DNA of 7,012 nt from Bacteroidota bacterium (GTDB taxonomy: Bacteria; Bacteroidota; Bacteroidia; Chitinophagales; Chitinophagaceae), in the NCBI GenBank assembly GCA_023386395.1, contig JAEWJV010000368.1, forward strand, positions 1 through 7,012, in the 5' to 3' direction. The translations under genes were made by a program, and so were the position numbers. Shown here piece by piece: positions 1 to 6,124 of this stretch. The notes below the pieces were generated by a model. The model worked only from the letters and a program-made list of their open reading frames with translations, was not told where the DNA came from and made no database searches. The stretch's first letter is position 1. Each line of letters begins with the position of its first letter.

Positions 1-1028
1 GCGAACATGCCTGCACCGCCTATAAAATTTAGGCCTACCGCACCGGTTTCGGGCATGTTTTCGGCAACAAAGCCAATCATAGTTGGCCAGAAATAACAAA
101 CACCCATACCAAAAACAATAGCACCTACAAAAAGCATATTACCTGTTGAGTGGCCTAACAAATACAAGCCTATTGCTGCAAGGATGGATGACATTAATAA
201 AACGCCCTGCGGAGATAATCTGTGCACAACAGGTTCTGCCAGGCCGCGGCCGAGTACCATTACGCCTGTTTCTATCGTTAACAATAATATAGCATTATCA
301 GTAACGTTTTTCAATAACACATCAATCCATTGCCCGGTAAATAATTCCGTGATGGCGGTGCCAAGCATTAACACCATCATCACCAAAAACAATGGTTTAA
401 GCAGTGATTTATACATTTGGCTTGTGCTGATGCCACTTGCCACACGCTCTGTAACGGGAAAGCTTAGCCTGAAAAACATAATACCATATAAGACGGTGGG
501 TATAAACATAATGCCAACCAGCGTTCTCCAGTTGGATAAATAAATTGAATCAGCAACATATTGACCAAAGAAACTTACGATCAATGTACCGATAACAATA
601 CCGCCGGGAAACCACAAATGAAAATAATTAAGCCTTGTTGTTTTATTATTGGGATACAAGCTTGCCACCAGCGGGTTACAAGCGGCTTCTACCGTTCCAT
701 TACCAATACCAATTAATAAAGTTGAAATAAACAGAGGCCAGAAGCCGGAAGCAATTATTGTAAGAAAAATTCCCAATGCATGGAATATAAATGCGGCAAT
801 CAGCAATTTCTTCATGCCAATAATATCAACCACTATTCCGCCAATAACAATGGCCAGTGGAAATCCCCAAAAGGCTGTACCCGTTATTATACCAATTTCT
901 TCCTGCGTTAACGCAAATTCATGCGCCCAGGTATTTAAAAGGCCGGCACGAATGCCAAATGAAAGCGAGGTAACTAATAAGGCAAGGCAGCTCGCTACAA
1001 ACAATTGATTACGCTTAATTGTTGACAT
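1..1028 (-). CDS. MFS sugar-type permease, 3' end cut off by window edge
   Basis: I translated this by hand from ATG at 1028 to the window edge: 342 complete codons with no stop, so the C-terminus is missing (MFS proteins are usually 390-450 residues). It is a very hydrophobic inner-membrane protein with a run of about nine to ten visible membrane segments. A motif-A-like loop follows TM2 (GGIVVDIIGMKK, residues 63-74, with D68). The stretch GIGNGTVEAACNPLVASLYP (107-126) followed by FHLWFPGG (136-143) is characteristic of a Bacteroidota MFS group distantly related to FucP/GlcP-type sugar-proton symporters. The expected role is import of a sugar, polyol or sugar derivative by proton symport. 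The gene is divergent from the Gfo/Idh/MocA oxidoreductase, a common pairing that suggests a shared substrate. The start is the first ATG after in-frame stops and has no clear Shine-Dalgarno sequence, which is normal for the phylum. Substrate unknown. Confidence 0.94.
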   Translation of the reverse strand, partial: MSTIKRNQLFVASCLALLVTSLSFGIRAGLLNTWAHEFALTQEEIGIITGTAFWGFPLAIVIGGIVVDIIGMKKLLIAAFIFHALGIFLTIIASGFWPLFISTLLIGIGNGTVEAACNPLVASLYPNNKTTRLNYFHLWFPGGIVIGTLIVSFFGQYVADSIYLSNWRTLVGIMFIPTVLYGIMFFRLSFPVTERVASGISTSQMYKSLLKPLFLVMMVLMLGTAITELFTGQWIDVLLKNVTDNAILLLTIETGVMVLGRGLAEPVVHRLSPQGVLLMSSILAAIGLYLLGHSTGNMLFVGAIVFGMGVCYFWPTMIGFVAENMPETGAVGLNFIGGAGMF

Positions 1029-1070
1029 AACTCGTTAGAAGATTTTAAGTAGTTGAATTTTCTTATCTAT

Positions 1071-1100
1071 CAAATACAATCGGCGCGCTAAATGTAACAA
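1071..1100 (-). promoter_or_regulatory. Candidate Bacteroidota-type promoter for the MFS permease
   Basis: On the minus strand the sequence TTG (1100-1098) is followed, after a 19-base gap, by TGTATTTG (1078-1071). This fits the Bacteroidota sigma-ABfr pattern (TTG near -33, TAnnTTTG near -7), with one mismatch in the defined -7 positions. It would start transcription roughly 35-40 bases before the ATG at 1028. Found by eye in AT-rich DNA, so a chance match is possible. Confidence 0.38.
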
Positions 1101-1180
1101 TAATTGCTTTTCAAAATAAAAAACGAAATTTTTTTTGTCGAATTCTGTAAATATTTTCACAACCTGTTATTTTGCATGGC

Positions 1181-1209
1181 TTGCATACAACTTGTAAAAC
1201 ATATATTTA
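1181..1209 (+). promoter_or_regulatory. Candidate Bacteroidota-type promoter for the oxidoreductase gene
   Basis: TTG at 1181-1183 is followed by an 18-base gap and TATATTTA at 1202-1209, which matches TAnnTTTG except for the last base. The start codon lies 27 bases further on at 1237, so the leader would be short. The spacing is one base below the usual 19-21, and the region is AT-rich, so this is tentative. The -33 element falls within a TTGCAT direct repeat that could be an operator. Confidence 0.3.
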
Positions 1210-1236
1210 TTTTCTTACCTAAAAATTTTTATTGTA

Positions 1237-2397
1237 ATGGCACATCGTAAAATAAGAATGGGCATGATTGGCGGTGGTAAAGACGCTTTTATTGGCGCCA
1301 TACACCGCATTGCTTTAAATATGGATGGATTGATTGAACTGAGTTGCGGCGCTTTAAGCCACGATGCAAAAGTAGCGAAGGAATCAGGGGAAATGCTGTT
1401 TCTGCCCGAAGACAGGATATATAAAAGTTATGATGAATTGTTTGAAAAAGAAAGCCGGTTACCGGAAGATAAACGCATTGATTTTGTCTCGATCGTTACG
1501 CCCAACTTTTTACATTTTGATCCTGCTATTAAAGCGCTGGAACATGGTTTTAATGTAGTGGTTGAAAAGCCTATGACGTTTACACTGGATGAAGCAAAGC
1601 AACTGCAAAAGAAAGTTGAAGAAACAGGTTTATCACTTTGCTTAACGCATACGTATTCGGGTTATCCTATGGTAAAGCAGGCAAAGGAAATGTTTAAGAA
1701 GGGCATGTTTGGAAAAGTAAGAAAGATTATGGTGGAATATCCACAGGGCTGGCTAAGCAAATTAAGTGAACGCGAAGGCAATGCACAGGCCGCATGGAGA
1801 ACTGACCCGAAACGGAGCGGTAAGGCAGGCGCTATGGGCGATATAGGCACGCATGCAGCACATTTGGCTGAATATATTTCAGGATTGAAGATTACAAAAG
1901 TTTGCGCCGATCTTAATATTATGGTAAAAGGCCGGGCGCTTGATGACGATGGCAATGTTTTATTAAAATTTGATAACGGCGCTGCAGGCTGTTTGGTGGC
2001 CAGCCAAATTGCAGCCGGTGAAGAGAATGCATTAAAGATTCGTATTTATGGTGAAGAAGGCGGTATAGAATGGGCGCAGATGGAACCTAATACTTTAATT
2101 GTAAAATGGCTTGATAAACCGGCTGAAATATACCGTGCAGGGCAAGGTTATCTTACAGATATTGCCAAACATAATACACGCACACCGGGCGGTCATCCCG
2201 AAGGTTACCTTGAAGCGTTTGGCAACATCTACCGCAATTTTGCTCTAAGTTTAATGGCAAAGATGAATGGAGAAACGCCAACCGGTGCAATGCTCGATTA
2301 TCCAAGAGTGGAAGAAGGCGTAAGAGGCATGGCATTTATTGATACGGTTGTGGCCTCATCGCAAAGCGATAAAAAGTGGACGGATTTTGTCGTATAG
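1237..2397 (+). CDS. Gfo/Idh/MocA family NAD(P)-dependent oxidoreductase
   Basis: A 386-residue cytoplasmic dehydrogenase or reductase of the Gfo/Idh/MocA superfamily, whose members oxidise or reduce a hydroxyl or keto group on sugars, inositols or related compounds. The N-terminal Rossmann domain (about residues 5-125) has the dinucleotide loop GGGKDAFIG (12-20), VTPN (87-90) and the family signature EKP (110-112), where K111 is the expected catalytic and cofactor-contacting lysine. The C-terminal alpha/beta domain carries DIGTH (202-206); by analogy with inositol dehydrogenase, D202 and H206 complete the Lys-Asp-His set. Length is normal for the family (330-400). It resembles a widespread subgroup with MGMIGGGKDAFIGAxHR at the N-terminus and GHPEGYLEAFGNIY (318-331) near the C-terminus, whose substrates I do not know. 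No signal peptide is present, unlike the Tat-exported GH109-type relatives. It is divergent from an MFS permease, so the two probably share a substrate. The start has no SD; a terminator follows. Confidence 0.95.
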   Translation: MAHRKIRMGMIGGGKDAFIGAIHRIALNMDGLIELSCGALSHDAKVAKESGEMLFLPEDRIYKSYDELFEKESRLPEDKRIDFVSIVTPNFLHFDPAIKALEHGFNVVVEKPMTFTLDEAKQLQKKVEETGLSLCLTHTYSGYPMVKQAKEMFKKGMFGKVRKIMVEYPQGWLSKLSEREGNAQAAWRTDPKRSGKAGAMGDIGTHAAHLAEYISGLKITKVCADLNIMVKGRALDDDGNVLLKFDNGAAGCLVASQIAAGEENALKIRIYGEEGGIEWAQMEPNTLIVKWLDKPAEIYRAGQGYLTDIAKHNTRTPGGHPEGYLEAFGNIYRNFALSLMAKMNGETPTGAMLDYPRVEEGVRGMAFIDTVVASSQSDKKWTDFVV

Positions 2398-2417
2398 ATT
2401 TTCTTTGAAATAATGAT

Positions 2418-2457
2418 ATAAAAATGCCATTGCTTTTAATAACAATGGCATTTTTAT
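2418..2457. terminator. Bidirectional intrinsic terminator between convergent genes
   Basis: The two arms 2418-2432 and 2443-2457 pair perfectly over 15 bp around a 10-base loop. The core is ATGCCATTG / CAATGGCAT, with an A-run on the left flank and a T-run on the right, so each strand ends in U's when transcribed. It lies 20 bases after the oxidoreductase stop and 157 bases past the end of the leftward esterase gene, so it can stop transcripts from both sides. Confidence 0.88.
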
Positions 2458-2558
2458 TAAACAACTGCTATGATTTTGGAATAAGAATGCATACGCCATA
2501 GCTGGTTAAGATTAATTATGAATAATGGTCAGACATCAGAAGCGCGTAACCATTTTCT

Positions 2559-2623
2559 ACCTGAAGTATCAGACCGGTAATTGATGGTGATACTTTTTTA
2601 CCTGAAACAGTTATTACAGGTAA
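2559..2623. repeat. Cluster of short inverted and direct repeats at the 3' end of the esterase gene
   Basis: Three small repeats lie close together. AAGTATCA (2564-2571) is inverted as TGATACTT (2588-2595). TTACCTG (2598-2604) is inverted as CAGGTAA (2617-2623), which spans the esterase stop codon. TACCTGAA occurs directly repeated at 2558-2565 and 2599-2606. Read leftward, neither hairpin is followed by a U-run, so they are not standard terminators. They may form RNA 3'-end structures, or be chance in AT-rich DNA. Confidence 0.35.
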
Positions 2624-3288
2624 GGCAGTAATATCTTTTTCCAAACTTCGTAGCCTTTCGCATTCGGATGCAGGCCATCGGTGGTGTAAGCTCTATCAAG
2701 TCTTCCTTCACTATCCAAAAAATGCGGGTGCAGGTCAATTAACGTAATCTTTTCTCCGGCAGCAATTTTTTTCAACCCTTCATTCACAGCTTGTATATGT
2801 TCATCTTTATTGTAATGATTTTTAAACTGCGTGAATGTATTGTTTACCGGCATTAAGGTTTGAAAATAGATTTTTGTAGACGGCGACCCCGCTTTAATGC
2901 GCTGTATAATTTTCCTGTCATTATTTAATATCACACTATCCGGGATGTTGCGGGAAATATCATTAATGCCGATCAGTATAAAAACTTTTTCAGGATGGCC
3001 CTCAATCACTTCATCCAGCCTTTCTAATACGCCAAAAGTTATATCACCCGAAATACCGCGGTTGCGGGCATTGGGCATGCCCAGTAATTCTTCCCAATCC
3101 ACATGATCTGTAATGCTGTTGCCGAGAAAAACAATATCCTTTTCTGAATCAGGATAGCTCCTGAACAAGCCTTCCATCAAGGTATAATTGCCGGGCCTGT
3201 ATGTGCTGTCCCATTGTTTTTGCTGTGAAAAAATATGACTGGTGAAGCACCAGCAAAAAAGAAAAATACAAACAAGCTTTTTGCTCAT
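2614..3288 (-). CDS. Secreted SGNH/GDSL-family esterase or lipase
   Basis: A 224-residue SGNH hydrolase, a family that hydrolyses esters (lysophospholipids, acetyl groups on sugars, short acyl esters). A hydrophobic signal peptide covers about residues 1-21 (cleavage likely near FSQ), so it acts in the periplasm or outside the cell. All four SGNH blocks are present: FLGNSIT with nucleophile S58, RGISGD with oxyanion G78, GIND with N109, and DGLH with D204 and H207 completing the catalytic triad. It resembles the PAF-acetylhydrolase/sialate O-acetylesterase-like secreted esterases common in Bacteroidota. The start is ATG at 3288, 23 bases after the phospholipase C stop on the same strand, so the two are very likely co-transcribed. 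In that context removal of acyl chains, or deacetylation, from the lipid or glycan target is plausible. An alternative is a carbohydrate acetylesterase. The sequence does not settle the substrate. Confidence 0.93.
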   Translation of the reverse strand: MSKKLVCIFLFCWCFTSHIFSQQKQWDSTYRPGNYTLMEGLFRSYPDSEKDIVFLGNSITDHVDWEELLGMPNARNRGISGDITFGVLERLDEVIEGHPEKVFILIGINDISRNIPDSVILNNDRKIIQRIKAGSPSTKIYFQTLMPVNNTFTQFKNHYNKDEHIQAVNEGLKKIAAGEKITLIDLHPHFLDSEGRLDRAYTTDGLHPNAKGYEVWKKILLPYL

Positions 3289-3311
3289 AACATCATTATT
3301 TTAATGTTTAA

Positions 3312-5888
3312 TCAGGCTTTCACTTCACGACCCATAAAAGGATCGGAAGAAGTTTCTTTACCGGTTTCAACCCGGCCTGCAAACCGCTTTACAAAACCCT
3401 GCTTATTTGCTACGCCCACAGAAAAATCATACCAGCTAAAACTCTTCGATAAATCCAGTATCACTACTTCTGTTTTAGATGGCCCGATCTTTTTGGAAAC
3501 AGTCGCTGCTTTATAAGCATTGTCTTTAATCTCAATATCATAAGCGTTGATTTTACTAAGATTAATAATGTTTATAACCACATTCCCGGTAAGCTGGTTT
3601 TTATTGGATGGATCGGTTTCATATGCACAATCCACATGAATATCGGGGTCCTGTGCATTGCCCGTAAATTCACGGAAGAAACCGTTAGGGCCGTATAAAC
3701 GAAGATGATATTCATTGTCTTTAAAATTATCCAGCGGCCATTTTTCTGAAAGCGATTCACCTGCGTTTACCGCAAAATGCCAGGTACGCACCGACTCAAA
3801 AACCTGCTGGTTATTCTTCTCTCCTTCAAGCGAAATATATTCTCCGGGTGCATATACGTTGAACGGGGAGCCGGCAGTTTTTTCACCAAACACTTCTTTC
3901 TTCGCCTCCATTTTTATTTCAAAACTTTTTTTATCCTTACTTAAAATGCCGTTTGCATACAACTGGTAAGGCAGCGGGGTTGCCGGTTTTGTTCCGGGCT
4001 CCTGCTGCGACATTAAGGAGGAAGATGAAGGATTGCGGTTAATTTGCTGTATTTCTGTGTTGGTTAATTTTTTAAAATTCGATGGCTCCTCTTTAAACTT
4101 TGCATTATAGATTGTTTCAACAAAGGGATCTCTTTTTAAAAAAGGCAACCTTTCCTGTTCCTTTTCATCAAAAACAGTGAAGGCCGATGTAAGGTTTCCG
4201 CAAATAGCGCGGCGCCATTCGCTGATGTTGGTCTCCTTTATATTCTTTTTAAATTTCTTGTTTAAGAATTCTTCCAGGAATTGCAGGGAAGATGTGTGAT
4301 CGAATACCTGCGAACAAACTTTTCCGCCACGGCTCCACGGTGAGGCAATAATCATCGGCACCCTGAATCCCAGGCCAACCGGACCACCACGGGCTTCTTT
4401 TTTAGGAATACCATCACGCAGTTCATTTTCGAGCCGTATATGTTCTTCGCCGGTATTATTAATACCCGGCGAACATTTGCCGGTTAAAGGGTCTTTATGA
4501 TCAGGCGCAATAAAAGGCGGAACATGGTCAAAATAACCATCGTTTTCATCGTAAGTAAGAATGAAAACGGTTTTCTTCCATACATCAGGATTTTTGGTAA
4601 GTATATCCAGCACCTCTGAAACCAGCCAGGCGCCATACCAGGGTGCACTCGGATGATCGGAAATGTTCTGTGAAGGTACCAGCCATGAAACCGTGGGCAG
4701 TTTCCCGGTATCCACATCCTGCCTGAGCTGGTAAAGCACATCGCCTTTAGGAACGGGCAACTCACGCTCAACGCCGTTATCATCATACTTTAATGTGGTA
4801 AGCTCATGATATTCAGGATCAGCAGCGTTCGTGATAAATGCCTTGTTGTAAATATTTTTTTGGTATTGGGAAAGCTTTTCAAAATTTTCAGCGCTCCATT
4901 TTTGCAATTGCTCTTTTGCACTGCTTAATACTTCTTTCTTTTTCGTAATATCCTTTTGCAGCTTATCATAATTTTTATCAGTTGAAGATGCTGCCGAAAG
5001 CTTGCTTTCCAATTCCGTTATTTCTTTTGGAAGCGTTTCAAGCTGATTTTGCAAGGTTTGTATATAACGCGGGTAGAACCGCACATTATACTGCGATAAA
5101 AACTCCAGTGGGTTACAGCCGAAATTAGACAGCCATGCGCGCTCATCGCCGGTAAAACCACCGCCGGCCGTAATATCGTTCTGATATACTTTCCAGTCTA
5201 TTCCATTTTCTTCCAGCCTTTCAGGGAAGGTTTTCCAGCGTGCTTCTCCATAAGGTATTTCATTTCTTATATAAGCCTTTGAGCTATCATTTTTCTCTTC
5301 GCGTATAGTGCCCCCCCAAAGAAACAGGCGGTTAGGCCAGGTGCTTGTCATGGCCGACGCAAAATGCTGGTCGCAATCTGTGAAAGCGTCAGCCATTGCA
5401 TAATTAAAAGGAAGGTCTTCACGGGTGTAATGCCCCAGTGTAAGCGGCATATCCGCATATTTTTGATTGCCCGACCTTTTTGCATCCAGCCATTTGTCAT
5501 ACTTTCCGCGGTTATCAGCATCTACCTGGCTGGAACGCGAATGCGGCACCGAGCCCATCCAGGTTATTTTTGTATCGCGAATATCAAAACGGAATGGCGA
5601 ATAGGTTTCGCCTGCTTTATTGGTTTGCAGCCACACCAGGTTTTTATCCGGTAACGTTATAGCCCTCGGATCATTAAACCCCCTAACGCCCCGCAGCATG
5701 CCAAAGCAATGATCGAAAGAACGGTTTTCCTGCATTAGTATTACTACATGTTCCGCATCGAGGAAACTGCTGCCCGGTTGCGGGTCTATAGCAACGGCAC
5801 GTGTAATAGAAGCATGCAGTTTGCCGGAAAGGCCTGCTGCACTGGACAGCATAATTGCATTCTTGATAAAGTTTCTTCTTGTATTCAT
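3312..5888 (-). CDS. Phosphocholine-specific phospholipase C, Tat-exported, with helical insert
   Basis: An 858-residue member of the phospholipase C / acid phosphatase (AcpA) superfamily, of the phosphocholine-preferring type (PlcN/PlcH-like). It is expected to cleave phosphatidylcholine or sphingomyelin to a diacylglycerol or ceramide plus phosphocholine. The N-terminus has a twin-arginine signal (TRRNFIK, residues 3-9, then a hydrophobic stretch to about 26), implying folded export. Metal and active-site motifs are visible: QENRSFDH (53-60), TSTWPNR (181-187), SDHPSAPWYG (410-419), YDENDGYFDH (446-455) and FDHTSS (529-534). Two C-terminal DUF756 (Bac_PLC_C) domains lie at about 636-742 and 748-850, ending with the usual GRVETGKxxxSDPFMG pattern. 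Proteobacterial relatives are about 700 residues; much of the extra length is a charged helical segment at about 275-345 with a coiled-coil look. It lies downstream of a SusD gene and directly upstream of the SGNH esterase. Whether it prefers phosphocholine over other headgroups is inferred from family resemblance. Confidence 0.96.
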   Translation of the reverse strand: MNTRRNFIKNAIMLSSAAGLSGKLHASITRAVAIDPQPGSSFLDAEHVVILMQENRSFDHCFGMLRGVRGFNDPRAITLPDKNLVWLQTNKAGETYSPFRFDIRDTKITWMGSVPHSRSSQVDADNRGKYDKWLDAKRSGNQKYADMPLTLGHYTREDLPFNYAMADAFTDCDQHFASAMTSTWPNRLFLWGGTIREEKNDSSKAYIRNEIPYGEARWKTFPERLEENGIDWKVYQNDITAGGGFTGDERAWLSNFGCNPLEFLSQYNVRFYPRYIQTLQNQLETLPKEITELESKLSAASSTDKNYDKLQKDITKKKEVLSSAKEQLQKWSAENFEKLSQYQKNIYNKAFITNAADPEYHELTTLKYDDNGVERELPVPKGDVLYQLRQDVDTGKLPTVSWLVPSQNISDHPSAPWYGAWLVSEVLDILTKNPDVWKKTVFILTYDENDGYFDHVPPFIAPDHKDPLTGKCSPGINNTGEEHIRLENELRDGIPKKEARGGPVGLGFRVPMIIASPWSRGGKVCSQVFDHTSSLQFLEEFLNKKFKKNIKETNISEWRRAICGNLTSAFTVFDEKEQERLPFLKRDPFVETIYNAKFKEEPSNFKKLTNTEIQQINRNPSSSSLMSQQEPGTKPATPLPYQLYANGILSKDKKSFEIKMEAKKEVFGEKTAGSPFNVYAPGEYISLEGEKNNQQVFESVRTWHFAVNAGESLSEKWPLDNFKDNEYHLRLYGPNGFFREFTGNAQDPDIHVDCAYETDPSNKNQLTGNVVINIINLSKINAYDIEIKDNAYKAATVSKKIGPSKTEVVILDLSKSFSWYDFSVGVANKQGFVKRFAGRVETGKETSSDPFMGREVKA

Positions 5889-5899
5889 GATGTATAGAT

Positions 5900-5920
5900 A
5901 TTGATCTGATTTTAATCAAT
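5900..5920. promoter_or_regulatory. Inverted repeats in the phospholipase C leader
   Basis: Immediately before the phospholipase start, ATTGAT (5900-5905) is inverted as ATCAAT (5915-5920), and inside it TGATT (5907-5911) pairs with AATCA (5914-5918). The two pairings overlap and would exclude each other in RNA; on DNA they could be a small operator. They are short and AT-rich, so this is weak. Confidence 0.25.
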
Positions 5921-5955
5921 TGAGTTTACCATTTTTACAGCTTCTTTTGTTTAGC

Positions 5956-6078
5956 TCATTTTTTTGCACGTACAAAATACCTGATGATAAAAAACACAAT
6001 CAATGCAATTATTATGAGCTGAGCTAAAGACCAAATCAGCATTCCCGGATGTGGTTGAAGCAACTGGCCGAATTTCAT
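5956..6078 (-). CDS. Small single-pass membrane protein of 40 residues, unknown function
   Basis: A short ORF from ATG at 6078 to TGA at 5956, encoding MKFGQLLQPH followed by PGMLIWSLAQ, a continuous hydrophobic helix (about residues 13-35, LIIIALIVFF core) and a basic tail ending RYFVRAKK. One membrane segment with a positively charged C-terminus predicts an N-out, C-in inner-membrane protein. The composition looks like a real membrane protein rather than random sequence. It starts 46 bases after the SusD stop and ends 67 bases before the phospholipase C start, all on one strand, so it may be part of that operon. The NPG/PHPG-x-LIW-x-hydrophobic pattern loosely recalls the N-terminal helix of ATP synthase subunit b and other short Bacteroidota membrane proteins, but I do not recognise a named family. 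No SD is seen. A chance ORF is possible but less likely. Confidence 0.62.
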   Translation of the reverse strand: MKFGQLLQPHPGMLIWSLAQLIIIALIVFFIIRYFVRAKK

Positions 6079-6124
6079 ACGCTTACAATCTATATGGTAA
6101 TAAAACGGAAATATACAAACACAT

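Noticed and set aside
184..1008. Two plus-strand frames of 119 codons each (184-543 and 649-1008)
   Set aside because: They are antisense to the MFS permease, whose minus-strand frame shows clear family motifs over the whole stretch; their own translations look like low-information antisense of membrane segments.
1662..2335. Minus-strand frames at 1662-1955 and 2153-2335
   Set aside because: They lie entirely inside the Gfo/Idh/MocA gene on the opposite strand and resemble no protein family I know.
2897..3516. Plus-strand frames at 2897-3106 and 3235-3516
   Set aside because: Both are antisense to the SGNH esterase and phospholipase C genes, which have complete catalytic motifs.
3572..4786. 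Frames inside the phospholipase C gene at 3572-3760 (-), 3715-3969 (+) and 4484-4786 (-)
   Set aside because: Alternative-frame shadows of a well-conserved gene; translations lack any recognisable domain.
5364..5919. Frames at 5364-5654 (+), 5480-5662 (+) and 5683-5919 (-) over the phospholipase N-terminus
   Set aside because: They overlap the Tat signal and first active-site motifs of the phospholipase; no independent family support.
5973..6003. Possible promoter for the phospholipase inside the small ORF (TTG at 6003-6001, TATTTTG at 5979-5973)
   Set aside because: The -7 element is one base short of TAnnTTTG and the region is AT-rich; too weak to annotate.
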